IMG/VR virus record: IMGVR_UViG_3300035703_000127
Coordinates: 1 to 52,819 of that record
Source of the DNA: a virus
Strand: one strand, 5' to 3'
DNA: 52,819 nucleotides
Positions 39,317 through 46,816 of the stretch are shown piece by piece. A program made the position numbers and the translations under genes. The notes below the pieces were generated by a model. It did not search any database, had not been told where the DNA came from, and worked only from the letters and a program-made list of their open reading frames with translations. Position 1 is the stretch's first letter. Every line of letters starts with the position of its first letter.

Positions 39317-39682
39317 TCAGGCCATGGCGGCCATCCCCTGCAGGGCCAGGGCCTGCAGCAGATCGGTGCGGCGGCCGGTGCGGGCCAGGGCCTTGAGGCC
39401 CAGCTGGCGCGCGCGGCGGCGCAGCTCACTCACCGTCAGCCCCTCCAGGGTGTCCTGGGCCAGGGCATGGAGCGGATGCACCACCGGCGGCAGGCAGCGA
39501 TCGGCCGGTATCGGCGGATCAGCCGGTGCAGCCAATACCTCGGCAGCTGGGTGCGAGGGCCCCTGCGGGGCGATGGCCAGCAGCAGGGCCACCAGGGCCA
39601 CCAGCACGGTGGCGGCGGCCTCCAGGGCCAGCCAGCTCACCAGCAGCAGCGCTTCCACCGGGTGCAGTTCGGTGCGGTTCAT
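39317..39682 (-). CDS. Membrane protein with C-terminal SAP-like domain, 121 aa
   Basis: The N-terminal half contains one long hydrophobic segment (LALEAAATVLVALVALLLAI), likely membrane-spanning. The C-terminus LEGLTVSELRRRARQLGLKA followed by LARTGRRTDLLQALAL is a good SAP/Rho-N-like helix-extended loop-helix that binds nucleic acid. Membrane anchor plus DNA-binding motif is an unusual pairing for a small phage protein and could tether DNA to the membrane. Confidence 0.65.
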   Translation of the reverse strand: MNRTELHPVEALLLVSWLALEAAATVLVALVALLLAIAPQGPSHPAAEVLAAPADPPIPADRCLPPVVHPLHALAQDTLEGLTVSELRRRARQLGLKALARTGRRTDLLQALALQGMAAMA

Positions 39683-39756
39683 GGTCTCGGGGGCAAAGGA
39701 TTCGGCGGCCGGCGCATCGCTTCCAGCGCATCGGCCACCAGGCGGCCCCCTGGCAT
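39679..39756 (-). CDS. Possible microprotein, 25 aa
   Basis: ATG at 39756, TGA overlapping the SAP-gene ATG (ATGA). Reads MPGGRLVADALEAMRRPPNP. The overlap and a helix-like LVADALEAMRR favour translation, but the length makes this tentative. A further GTG-started frame (39770-39880) lies upstream. Confidence 0.4.
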   Translation of the reverse strand: MPGGRLVADALEAMRRPPNPLPPRP

Positions 39757-39893
39757 CGGTTGTCGAGGTTCAGCGCCCTGGGGCCCCGGGCCCGGCGGGC
39801 TGTTGTTCCGTTGCGCGAGCGGCCCAGCTGCAGGGCTTGCGGATGCGCCCCATCACCATGGCACAGGCCGGGCCGATCACGCCACCGGGATCC

Positions 39894-40103
39894 TCAGCCG
39901 TGACCGTTGGCGCGGCGGTGTTCCCGGGCCATTTCCAACAGGTGGGCGCAGAGATTGGAGGCGGAGCGGCCCTCCAGGCTGGCCTGCTCATGGATCCAGT
40001 CATGCAAGGCCTGGGGCATGGTCACGGAGATGCGATGGGGAGAACGCTGCAGGAAGGCCGCAAGAGGCGAGCTGGCGTCAAAGGGGACGTTGGAATAGGC
40101 CAT
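39894..40103 (-). CDS. Ribbon-helix-helix protein, 69 aa
   Basis: RISVTMPQALHDWIHEQASL followed by EGRSASNLCAHLLEMAREHR is the strand-helix-helix order of CopG/Arc-type regulators, preceded by a polar arm (MAYSNVPFDASSPLAAFLQR). Shares the GRSASNL turn with the 60-aa regulator at 37215 (GRSSANL), so the two may be paralogs. Likely transcriptional regulator. Confidence 0.75.
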   Translation of the reverse strand: MAYSNVPFDASSPLAAFLQRSPHRISVTMPQALHDWIHEQASLEGRSASNLCAHLLEMAREHRRANGHG

Positions 40104-40164
40104 GGGTCAGATCTGGCACAGGTTGGATCTAGCCGGTTCTGGTCACAACCGACATAGCTACACG

Positions 40165-40908
40165 CTAATCAGGTGCCGAATGTGTCCGGGTTGCGTCAAC
40201 GTGCGGCATGCCGGCACACAGCCGAACCCCGAAGGTTCGGGCCCAGTCCCACGCCAGCTCCTGCAGGTCCGGCCGCCCGGTGAGCGGCAGCAGCCAGATC
40301 GGCACCTCTCCGTTGCACCGGGCCTTGAGAGCGCGATCAAGCCAGCGAGCATCCTGCGGGCCCGTCACTGGCTGAATCACCTCATTGGCGCGGCGGTAAA
40401 GCCAGTCCCGCACCATCAGCCCGCCCGGTTGCTGATGTTTCGGGCTCAGGCTCACCCACACCCGACGGTCCACGCTCAGCGGCAGCACGCCACTGGTCTC
40501 CACCTGCACGCTGTAACCCCGCTCCAACAGCTGGGCGCTGAACCAGGCCAGGTCGTACAGCGCCGGCTCTCCGCCGGTGATCAGCACATGGCGGCTCTGG
40601 TAGCCCCCGATCAGCGCCAGCAGTCTGGTGCCGCTCAGCCAGCGCCAGCCCCGCTGGCCGTCCCCCCGCTCCAGGTCTTCTTCGCTGGCCTGATCCTCTT
40701 CATCGGCGATGGTCGGCTCGGGAATCCCGGCTGGCGCATTGCACCAGGGGCAGCCCACCGGGCAGCCCTGCAGCCGCAGCACCACCGCCGGGGTGCCGGC
40801 ATGGATGCCACAGGGGACCGGCTCTTCTCTCAAGCTCCAGACCGCCAGGCAGCTGTCCTGGGGCTGCAGCTGCACCGGGATGGCCGCGGTGGACGGGACC
40901 TGTTCCAT
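40165..40908 (-). CDS. queE: 7-carboxy-7-deazaguanine synthase QueE-like radical SAM enzyme, 247 aa
   Basis: Converts 6-carboxytetrahydropterin to 7-carboxy-7-deazaguanine. Near residue 45, AVVLRLQGCPVGCPWCNAPA holds the C...C..C cluster motif. GGYQSRHVLITGGEPALYDL supplies the SAM-binding GGEP, and LPLSVDRRVWVSLSPKH the later family core. QueC, QueD, FolE and DpdA are not in the window, so either they lie elsewhere in the phage or QueE draws on host substrate. Phage QueE usually serves DNA or tRNA deazaguanine modification. Confidence 0.82.
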   Translation of the reverse strand: MEQVPSTAAIPVQLQPQDSCLAVWSLREEPVPCGIHAGTPAVVLRLQGCPVGCPWCNAPAGIPEPTIADEEDQASEEDLERGDGQRGWRWLSGTRLLALIGGYQSRHVLITGGEPALYDLAWFSAQLLERGYSVQVETSGVLPLSVDRRVWVSLSPKHQQPGGLMVRDWLYRRANEVIQPVTGPQDARWLDRALKARCNGEVPIWLLPLTGRPDLQELAWDWARTFGVRLCAGMPHVDATRTHSAPD

Positions 40909-40930
40909 GGCCCAGTGTTCCGGCCGTGGC

Positions 40931-41176
40931 TTACACCTGGCGCCCTAGCCGGCGGTAGAAGCGCTGCTGCTCTTCCAGCCAGTGGCCCTGCGGGGTCCCC
41001 AGCACCAGGGAGAGCTGGAAGTCGAGCTGCGGATTGATGGGGGTGCGGTCGCTCAGCACGCGGTAGATGGCGCCACCGGAGCGGCCGACGCGCGTAGCGA
41101 ACTCCGCCTGGGTCCAGCCCCGGGCCTGGAGTTCGCGGCGCAGCAGGCCGCCGGGGCTCAGTTCAGCGACCCTCAC
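40931..41176 (-). CDS. HigA-like HTH regulator, 81 aa
   Basis: LSPGGLLRRELQARGWTQAE followed by FATRVGRSGGAIYRVLSDRT is the XRE/HigA helix-turn-helix with the family-typical start. The end LGTPQGHWLEEQQRFYRRLG matches HigA C-termini. No HigB toxin lies next to it, so it is probably an orphan regulator. GTG start overlapping the stop of a MAGN gene. Confidence 0.72.
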   Translation of the reverse strand: MRVAELSPGGLLRRELQARGWTQAEFATRVGRSGGAIYRVLSDRTPINPQLDFQLSLVLGTPQGHWLEEQQRFYRRLGRQV

Positions 41177-41628
41177 CGGTTCGGGAGGCGCCGGCGGACG
41201 GTGGCGGCCCCCAGGGGCCGAGAGGCGTAGTTGTTGCTGATCCGGTAGTTGTAGACGTTGCCGGTCGGCTTGTCGCTCTGATAGGAGCGCTCCTGAACCC
41301 TGAATCCGGTGCGTCCCACGCGGCGGCCATAGGCGTTGATCTTGCCAGTATCTGGGGCGTAGAGGTCGCCGCGATAGGTGCGACCCGAACCGATGAAGCT
41401 GGGCGAGATGCGCCCGCCCCAGGCCATCAGACGAGCACTTTTGGCGCCATCACCCCAGCCGTAGGAGCCTCGATTGGCGGCATCTTTGGCGATGGTGTTG
41501 CGGTAGCGACGGGTATTGCGGTCCTGGAGGATGGTGCCCGATCCGCTCGCCCCAATCCGCTTCGGGCTGAGGTTCACCCCACCACCGGCGCCGCGACCAG
41601 CACCACCCCTCGCCCCGTTGCCTGCCAT
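41173..41628 (-). CDS. MAGN-tagged basic protein 8, 151 aa
   Basis: Tag MAGNGARGGAGRGAGGGVNL. Body rich in Gly, Arg, Tyr and Asn with low predicted helicity (NRGSYGWGDGAKSARLMAWG; YAPDTGKINAYGRRVGRTGF), unlike the helical members. This supports the view that the tag is grafted onto unrelated bodies. Its stop overlaps the HigA-like start, linking the second cluster to regulators. Confidence 0.83.
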   Translation of the reverse strand: MAGNGARGGAGRGAGGGVNLSPKRIGASGSGTILQDRNTRRYRNTIAKDAANRGSYGWGDGAKSARLMAWGGRISPSFIGSGRTYRGDLYAPDTGKINAYGRRVGRTGFRVQERSYQSDKPTGNVYNYRISNNYASRPLGAATVRRRLPNR

Positions 41629-41645
41629 CTATCTGAAAGCCATTA

Positions 41646-41657
41646 CTCCAGGTTTCC
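41646..41657 (-). promoter_or_regulatory. Junction motif copy, 29 nt before ATG at 41628
   Basis: Minus-strand GGAAACCTGGAG, two nt after the TGA of MAGN protein 9. Confidence 0.8.
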
Positions 41658-41659
41658 GT

Positions 41660-42166
41660 TCAGTAGATCCAGGCCTTGTCGATCGTGGTCTCAAAGCCTG
41701 CATCGGTGCGGTAGCGAACGGTCTTGCGATTCACCCGCGTCACCACGCCGTCGCCGTAGAGGCGTGAGCGGATGCGATCACCCACAGAGCCCTTCCACTG
41801 ATTCCGCTGGGTCTGGCGTTTGCGCTCGGCGTCGCCCTTATTGGTGCTCGCCATGCGATCGAGGTTGGCGGCCCGTTCCCGCAGGCGCTCAGCACGCCTC
41901 AACGCCTCCATCGAGCGGTCGATCCCCGCTCGTGCTTTGTCTCGTTGCCGGCCCAGCCCTGGCTGCGTCCAGAAGGCGTTGTCGCCGGGTCTCCTGTGAC
42001 GGTCCCAGAGCCGCTGGGATTCCGCCTCTGCCCGGGCCGCCTGGTCACGTCGCTTCTGGGCCCGGGCTGCCCAGCGCTCCTTCTGGGTCATGGGCGCCGG
42101 CTGCTCGGCCGTGACGCTGCCGCCCGCACTGCGCGCACCCCCTTTCCGGCTGCCGTTCCCCGCCAT
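41660..42166 (-). CDS. MAGN-tagged basic protein 9, 168 aa
   Basis: Tag MAGNGSRKGGARSAGGSVTA. A charged helical body (ERWAARAQKRRDQAARAEAE; MEALRRAERLRERAANLDRM) leads to a beta-rich end, GDGVVTRVNRKTVRYRTDAG, reminiscent of a small KOW/SH3-like barrel that could bind nucleic acid or protein. Motif at 28 nt. Confidence 0.83.
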   Translation of the reverse strand: MAGNGSRKGGARSAGGSVTAEQPAPMTQKERWAARAQKRRDQAARAEAESQRLWDRHRRPGDNAFWTQPGLGRQRDKARAGIDRSMEALRRAERLRERAANLDRMASTNKGDAERKRQTQRNQWKGSVGDRIRSRLYGDGVVTRVNRKTVRYRTDAGFETTIDKAWIY

Positions 42167-42182
42167 GGGCCTTCGACTGGTG

Positions 42183-42194
42183 CCCCAGGTTTCC
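42183..42194 (-). promoter_or_regulatory. Junction motif copy, 28 nt before ATG at 42166
   Basis: Minus-strand GGAAACCTGGGG, shortly after the stop of the 72-aa gene. Confidence 0.82.
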
Positions 42195-42196
42195 GG

Positions 42197-42415
42197 CTAC
42201 TTCCGCTTGCCCGCTGCCTTCCCTTTGGCCTGGGGCTTGGGCTTGGCCTTGCCGGCCTTGGCCGCTTCGCTGAGGGCGATGGCAATGGCCTGGGCTCGGC
42301 TGCTGACCACCGGGCCAGTGCCGGGGCCTGGCTTGCCGGTGTGCAGGGTGCCGGTTTTGAACTCGTGCATCACCTGACGCATCTTCTTCTGCTGGGCGGT
42401 GGGTTTCTTGGCCAT
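42197..42415 (-). CDS. DUF6496-like small basic protein, 72 aa
   Basis: MAKKPTAQQKKMRQVMHEFK, then GTLHTGKPGPGTGPVVSSRA and QAIAIALSEAAKAGKAKPKP. The order KMR.VM.EF..G.L..G..G..V.SR.QAIAIALSEA is that of DUF6496, a small family found in bacteria and phages. Untagged, inside the second MAGN cluster, with a long Lys/Ala-rich tail. Function of the family is not known to me. Confidence 0.75.
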   Translation of the reverse strand: MAKKPTAQQKKMRQVMHEFKTGTLHTGKPGPGTGPVVSSRAQAIAIALSEAAKAGKAKPKPQAKGKAAGKRK

Positions 42416-42419
42416 GGGA

Positions 42420-43010
42420 TCAGGAGCGGGGAGTCCGCCGGAGGCGGCGGATGTTGTTGCCGCCGTCGGTCCCGCGCTTGCCGTTGTTGTTCAGGGCAAA
42501 GCGGATGCCAAAGGCCCTGCGCTGTCGGCCGAACTTCTCCAGGCGGGCCCGACGGCCAGCACGGGTGGCCAGGGCTGGACGGACGTTGTTGCGCGGTGTG
42601 CGGGCTTCCTTGATCTTTCCGGCCAGGTAGTCGCGAGCGCGAACAGCTGTTTCAGCCCCTTGCAGCAGCTGCCGGTAGGTACGACCGGTGCTCTCCTTAA
42701 GCGTGCGATCGGTGTAATAGCCCCCAGAGCGCTGGATGTAGGCGTTGGCCTGCGATGTGAGGCGATTGGCGCGGCGGATATTGGCGGTGTTGCGCAGGCC
42801 GGCCCTGACCAGCGGCGAGAGGGTCTTGATCTGCGAGAGCATGCGCAACTGGGCCTCGCTTCGATTGGTCCGCCGGATGTTGTTGACGGCATAGGGGGCC
42901 TTGCCGCCGGAGCCATTGATCGCGGCCAGCACGTTCTGTTCCCGCTTGCGGTCCAGGACGGCCCCACCAGCCGATCGGCCGGCACCGCCTCGACTTCCGT
43001 TACCTGCCAT
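42420..43010 (-). CDS. MAGN-tagged basic protein 10, 196 aa
   Basis: Tag MAGNGSRGGAGRSAGGAVLD. Long Arg-rich helical body (NIRRTNRSEAQLRMLSQIKT; RRANRLTSQANAYIQRSGGY; YRQLLQGAETAVRARDYLAG) with repeated 'NIRR' elements and a basic, glycine-containing C-terminus. Best candidate for a nucleic-acid-packaging or internal head protein by charge and length. Confidence 0.83.
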   Translation of the reverse strand: MAGNGSRGGAGRSAGGAVLDRKREQNVLAAINGSGGKAPYAVNNIRRTNRSEAQLRMLSQIKTLSPLVRAGLRNTANIRRANRLTSQANAYIQRSGGYYTDRTLKESTGRTYRQLLQGAETAVRARDYLAGKIKEARTPRNNVRPALATRAGRRARLEKFGRQRRAFGIRFALNNNGKRGTDGGNNIRRLRRTPRS

Positions 43011-43027
43011 CGTTTCTGCCCTCCACC

Positions 43028-43037
43028 ACAGGTTTCC
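43028..43037 (-). promoter_or_regulatory. Junction motif copy, 27 nt before ATG at 43010
   Basis: Minus-strand GGAAACCTGT, a slightly degenerate tail, just after the TGA of MAGN protein 11. Confidence 0.75.
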
Positions 43038-43039
43038 GA

Positions 43040-43450
43040 TCAGTTCGCGCGGCGGCGCATGGCGTTCAGCCTTGCCATGAACTCGGCATCGCGCCGGGCC
43101 ACGCGGCGGGCCGTGAGCCGATCCTTCCCGGCCAGGTAGGCGGTCAGGTTGCCGGATCGGCGCCAGGCCCCGGGCTGCGCCATGCGCTGCTGGGCTTCCT
43201 GCAGGTTGCGCAGATTCGCCTCAGCCATGGTGATGGCGTTGCGGTCGATCCCGAAGACGTTGCGGGGCGGCTTGCGGGCGTAGGCCTCCACCTTCATCCG
43301 AGCCGCGGGGATCCGCTGCGCCACCCAGCGCCGGTCCGCGTCGGTGTACGGGACCCGCACCCCCTTGGCAATGGCATTGGCGTGCTTCCGCTCTGCCAGA
43401 GACCCGCCGGTGCCCCGGCCTGATCCACCTCGGCTTCCGTTGCCTGCCAT
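43040..43450 (-). CDS. MAGN-tagged basic protein 11, 136 aa
   Basis: Tag MAGNGSRGGSGRGTGGSLAE. Body with many Arg/Ala (RVPYTDADRRWVAQRIPAAR; MAEANLRNLQEAQQRMAQPG; LTARRVARRDAEFMARLNAM). Its ATG is 3 nt from the stop of protein 12 with no motif between them, so translation is probably coupled to that gene. Confidence 0.83.
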   Translation of the reverse strand: MAGNGSRGGSGRGTGGSLAERKHANAIAKGVRVPYTDADRRWVAQRIPAARMKVEAYARKPPRNVFGIDRNAITMAEANLRNLQEAQQRMAQPGAWRRSGNLTAYLAGKDRLTARRVARRDAEFMARLNAMRRRAN

Positions 43451-43453
43451 GGC

Positions 43454-43990
43454 CTACATCAGCCGACCGATGGACCGGCGCTCACGGGCGCGGTCCCTTG
43501 CGGCGCCGCTGTTGGTCGTGCGCTGGATCATCATCCGACGGCCTGGCACGGTGTCGGAGAAGCCACCCGTGAGCAGGTTGCCCTGGCCGCGGGTGGTGCC
43601 GCTCCGGCGCCCCACCAGCGTGGACTTGGCGCCTGAGCCGTAGCGGCCCTGGTAGTTCGCGGCCGAGAGCACCCGATCGGCCGTGATGCGGTAGCGGGCT
43701 GCTGCCCGGCCCTTGGTGCGGACGTTGACGCGCAGGCCGCCTTGGGCGATGGCCTTGTTCTGCTTGGCCGCCAGGCGACGGTTGGCTTCAAAGATCACCG
43801 GGTCATCCGGCGTGAGGCGGCCGCCCTTGGAGCTCAGCATGTAGTCCCGGTAGCGCCGGATGCGACTGATCGAGTCCTGCAGCGCGTTCTGGTCACCCGC
43901 AGGCGCTGCACCACCGCGCACCTTGCCCCGGGCCGTCACCGCACCGCCGGCACCGCGGCTTGCACCACCCCGTGATCCGTTGCCTGCCAT
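43454..43990 (-). CDS. MAGN-tagged basic protein 12, 178 aa
   Basis: ATG at 43990 is chosen over an upstream ATG at 44026 because it gives the tag MAGNGSRGGASRGAGGAVTA and lies 28 nt from a degenerate motif inside a hairpin. The C-terminal half is Arg/Thr/Gly-rich (RRSGTTRGQGNLLTGGFSDT; RRMMIQRTTNSGAARDRARE). Confidence 0.82.
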   Translation of the reverse strand: MAGNGSRGGASRGAGGAVTARGKVRGGAAPAGDQNALQDSISRIRRYRDYMLSSKGGRLTPDDPVIFEANRRLAAKQNKAIAQGGLRVNVRTKGRAAARYRITADRVLSAANYQGRYGSGAKSTLVGRRSGTTRGQGNLLTGGFSDTVPGRRMMIQRTTNSGAARDRARERRSIGRLM

Positions 43991-44002
43991 CTGCTCAGCC
44001 CC

Positions 44003-44027
44003 AGTGCCCTGGTTTGCCCAGGGCACT
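44003..44027 (-). promoter_or_regulatory. Perfect 10-bp hairpin holding a degenerate junction motif
   Basis: AGTGCCCTGG/CCAGGGCACT with a 5-nt loop. The minus-strand GGCAAACCAGG spanning the loop is at the usual 28-nt distance from the ATG at 43990, which suggests that the motif position matters more than its exact sequence. Confidence 0.55.
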
Positions 44028-44063
44028 AAGCCATGCGGGGCATCACGCCCGCCAGGCGGGGGC

Positions 44064-44414
44064 TTATGCGCCTGCGACCCTGCGGATCCGGCGTTGGCCG
44101 GCGGGGCTGATGCCCAGGGCCCTGGCGCGACGGACGGCGCTGCTGCCGCGGCCGCTGCCGATGTTCATGGACCCACGGCTGCGAACTTCCATCGCCCCCA
44201 CGGCGAAGGCGCGACGGGCCACCTTCGTGCGGCTGTAGCGCGCGCTGTCCTGTGGCGTCATGGCCTTGTTCTTGAGCGCGGCGCTCTCAGGGCTCTCCTG
44301 CCGCATCCGGTCGTAGCGATCCGTTGCCGCACGGTAGATGCCTTGGCGCTTGGCAGCAGCCGCACTGCCACCGGCGCCGCGGCCACTGCCTGCTCGACCC
44401 CCATTGCCTGCCAT
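44064..44414 (-). CDS. MAGN-tagged basic protein 13, 116 aa
   Basis: Tag MAGNGGRAGSGRGAGGSAAA. Body GIYRAATDRYDRMRQESPES, then SARYSRTKVARRAFAVGAME and a C-terminal RARALGISPAGQRRIRRVAG. It is first in the second cluster, directly after the disrupted radical-SAM gene, with the motif at 28 nt. Confidence 0.83.
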   Translation of the reverse strand: MAGNGGRAGSGRGAGGSAAAAKRQGIYRAATDRYDRMRQESPESAALKNKAMTPQDSARYSRTKVARRAFAVGAMEVRSRGSMNIGSGRGSSAVRRARALGISPAGQRRIRRVAGA

Positions 44415-44430
44415 GACCCTGAAGCGTTTG

Positions 44431-44442
44431 CCTCAGGTTTCC
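44431..44442 (-). promoter_or_regulatory. Junction motif copy, 28 nt before ATG at 44414
   Basis: Minus-strand GGAAACCTGAGG encoding the Glu-Thr-stop end of the radical-SAM protein. AGGGTC precedes the ATG. Confidence 0.85.
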
Positions 44443-45160
44443 GGCTCCTCCCCACCGCCTTCCTCCAGCTCCAGGCCGTCGAGTTCCAGCAGGCCCTCCT
44501 CATCAAGCTCGCCCACATCCAGCAGCTCGGGGGTGTCGGCGTAGACGTACTTCCAGCCCTTACGGCGGTAAACCACGATCCGATCGCCGTTCTCATCCAC
44601 CAGGGGGATGATCGTCTCGCCATCGCGCACCGAGGCGTGAGCGAAGCAGCGGAAGCTGTTGGGCCCCAAGGCCTTGGCGTACACCTCATCGTTCCAGATC
44701 AGGTCCCAGAACCCCGCCACGTCCTGCTTGGGCAGCTTGCCGTCGGGGTTGGTGATGGCCCGGTAGTGCTTGGCGTTCTTGTGCCGCAGGGGTTCTGCCC
44801 AGTCCAGCTCCGGCAGCGGCTCCAGGATCTCGATGGCATCGGCCTTGCTGACGATCACAAAGCTCTCCTCATCGCCGGGCTCCAGCTCGCTGTCCACCAC
44901 GTTGATCAGCTGATGCCAGTAGGGCATCGGCCGGTCGTAGAGCTCATGCCACGGGTCGAAAAAGTCGCTGGGCTCCTCGTAGGAGGTGGAGAACACCTGC
45001 AGGCCGATCGACTTGGCGAAGGCCATGGCCTCCCGGGCGTTGGCAATGTCCATCGCATCGCCGCGCTCCCCGCAGCGCTTGATGAACTCCGGCCCCAGGG
45101 CCTTCACCTGCTTGGGGCTGAGGTTGTTTTTGAAGGTCTGGGCGAAGTACGGCACCTCAA
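44433..45160 (-). pseudogene. C-terminal part of the IS-interrupted radical-SAM gene, 239 aa after the joint
   Basis: Begins at the target duplication and reads VPYFAQTFKNNLSPKQVKAL, then GPEFIKRCGERGDAMDIANA and a long acidic C-terminus ending GGEEPET. Removing the IS and one duplication copy joins it in frame to the upstream part as WIE-VPYFAQTF. NLSPKQV is the position where spore-photolyase-like radical-SAM enzymes have a conserved LH.N.KQ-type segment. A longer frame starting at 45272 uses IS sequence and is not a native start. Confidence 0.8.
45153..45160. repeat. Target site duplication, left copy (CACCTCAA)
   Basis: Identical 8-bp copy at 46817-46824. Length is normal for IS256-family elements. 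Confidence 0.85.
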
Positions 45161-45190
45161 GGCCGCGTCCCTTTGCGTGGTGTAAAATCC
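45161..45190 (+). repeat. IS left inverted repeat
   Basis: Outer end reads GGCCGCGTCCC, and the inner conserved block is GTGGTGTAAAATCC (positions 17-30). Confidence 0.8.
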
Positions 45191-45429
45191 GAGGCCGCAC
45201 TTCCCTGATCAGAGGGTGATCAGAGTGGAATGAGCGGATATCAATCCCGAGGCGATGGGTTGCCTCGTTCATTCACCTTGCACGGTCACAAATGACCTGT
45301 CAAGGCATGTCTGCCTGAGTGTCCTGATGGTGCAGCAGGGTTCAGCGCCGGCCCCCGGGCGCCAGAGGTCCGGCCCGCCCTGTGGGGGCGAGCCAGAGCG
45401 CTGGCTGGGTCCCGTGTGATCGCTGGCTG

Positions 45430-46668
45430 CTACGCGGTGGCTGTAGTGGCTCGGGCACCGGGCGGCAGTTCATCGGCTGCCGCCGGAATCGCGGCCATCG
45501 AGTCGAGCGAGAACATGCGGCGGCCCTCCAGCTGCCAGTGCTCGTCCTGCTCAAGCAGCACGGCCCCCACCAGGCGCGTGATCGCGGCGTCGTTGGGAAA
45601 GATGCCAACGACACGAGTGCGGCGCTTGATCTCCTCGTTCACCCGCTCCAGCAGGTTGGTGCTCCACAGCTTGCGCCAGTGGCTGACTGGGAAGTGGCGG
45701 AACGCCAGCACGTCCTCGCGGGCTGAGGCCATGAGTTCAGCGGCCCTGGGGAACTTCCCGGCGAGCATCGCCGCCACCTGATCCCACTGCTCCTGCACGG
45801 TGGCGGCGCTCTGCTGGGTGAACACCGAGCGCAGGGCAGCGGCCACCATCTCCTGCTGGGCCTTTGGCACCGTCTGCAGGAGGTTCCTGGCGAAATGGAC
45901 GCGACAGCGCTGCCAGGAACACCCCTGGAACATGCGGCCCACGGCCTTGGTCAGGCCCACATGGGCGTCACTCACCACCAGCCGGACCCCAGTGAGGCCG
46001 CGCTGTTTCAGGCTGGCGAGGAACTCCCGCCAGAAGGGCTCACTCTCGCTGTCGCCCACCTTGAGCCCAAGCAGCTCCCGGCGGCCATCGGCGTTGACGC
46101 CCATGGCAACGACGACGGCGCGGGAGCAGACCTGCAGCGTCTTACCGAGCCGGCCGTGGAGGTAGGTGGCATCCAGATAGAGGTACGGATGGCGGCTGCC
46201 ATCGAGGGGCCGCTCCAGGAAGGCCTGGATCTGGGCGTCGAGCCCCTGGCAGATGCGGCTCACCTCCGAGCGGGAGATCCCAGCATCCGAGCCGATCGCG
46301 GCGACCAGGGCGTCGACCTTCCTGGTGGAGACGCCCTTGACCCAGGCCTCCATGATCACCGCGTAGAGGGCCTGATCGATCCGCCGCCTGGGCTCGAGGA
46401 TCGTCGGGAAGAAGCTCCCCGAGCGGAGTTTGGGGATCGAGAGGGGGAGGTCGCCCACCTGGGTGGTGAGCAGGCGAGGTCGACTGCCGTTGCGGTAGCC
46501 GAGGCGTTCGTCGGTGCGCTCATGGCGCTCGGCACCGAGCACGGCGGCAACCTCCAGCTCGATCAGTTGCTGCAGGCCGTGGCGCGCCAGCTCAGGGATA
46601 AGCTCCCCGGCCGTGCTGCCATCCAGTAGCGACGCCAGTGCTGAGGCGCCAGAATCCGTCTTGGGCAT
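45430..46668 (-). CDS. IS256-family DDE transposase, 412 aa
   Basis: Catalyses excision and insertion of the element. ATG 46668 is preferred to an in-frame start at 46695. Catalytic Asp residues fit YLYLDATYLHGRLGKTLQVC and RLVVSDAHVGLTKAV. The Glu is in the C-terminal STNLLERVNEEIKRRTRVVG. The family-typical CSWQRCRVHFARNLL lies between, and DNA-binding N-terminal helices include ELARHGLQQLIELEVAAVLG. Full length and undamaged. Confidence 0.93.
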   Translation of the reverse strand: MPKTDSGASALASLLDGSTAGELIPELARHGLQQLIELEVAAVLGAERHERTDERLGYRNGSRPRLLTTQVGDLPLSIPKLRSGSFFPTILEPRRRIDQALYAVIMEAWVKGVSTRKVDALVAAIGSDAGISRSEVSRICQGLDAQIQAFLERPLDGSRHPYLYLDATYLHGRLGKTLQVCSRAVVVAMGVNADGRRELLGLKVGDSESEPFWREFLASLKQRGLTGVRLVVSDAHVGLTKAVGRMFQGCSWQRCRVHFARNLLQTVPKAQQEMVAAALRSVFTQQSAATVQEQWDQVAAMLAGKFPRAAELMASAREDVLAFRHFPVSHWRKLWSTNLLERVNEEIKRRTRVVGIFPNDAAITRLVGAVLLEQDEHWQLEGRRMFSLDSMAAIPAAADELPPGARATTATA

Positions 46669-46753
46669 GGTTCGTCTGGTTGAGGTGGTTCTCAAACCAG
46701 GGAAGCGGGCCTGCCCACCCCCTACAAGCGCTGGAGCCTGGAGCGGTGGTCGG

Positions 46754-46780
46754 CTCAGCCCCGGCTACACCGGGGCTGAG
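46754..46780. other. Perfect 11-bp hairpin inside the IS, upstream of transposase
   Basis: CTCAGCCCCGG/CCGGGGCTGAG with a 5-nt loop and no U-tract. It lies between the end and the transposase start, where such structures can block read-through translation or transcription from flanking DNA. Confidence 0.6.
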
Positions 46781-46786
46781 GCCCAG

Positions 46787-46816
46787 GGAATTTCCACCAC
46801 TTGGCGGGACTCAGGC
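46787..46816 (-). repeat. IS right inverted repeat
   Basis: Minus-strand outer end GCCTGAGTCCC and inner block GTGGTGGAAATTCC, aligned gap-free to the left end. Confidence 0.8.

Larger units (their letters stand above)
45161..46816 (-). mobile_element. IS256-family insertion sequence, 1656 bp
   Basis: Complete element bounded by 8-bp duplications and 30-bp inverted ends that match at 20 of 30 positions without gaps. It carries one intact transposase on the minus strand, about 270 bp of non-coding DNA on its transposase 3' side, and a strong hairpin near the other end. Somewhat longer than typical family members. Intact gene and perfect duplications indicate a recent insertion. Confidence 0.88.

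Noticed and set aside
44030-44063. Terminator between MAGN proteins 12 and 13
   Set aside because: A CCCGC/GCGGG stem exists but has no U-tract on the minus strand.
44433-45272. The 279-codon frame from 45272 as an independent gene
   Set aside because: Its first 37 codons lie inside the IS end and the rest continues the radical-SAM protein in frame across the target duplication.
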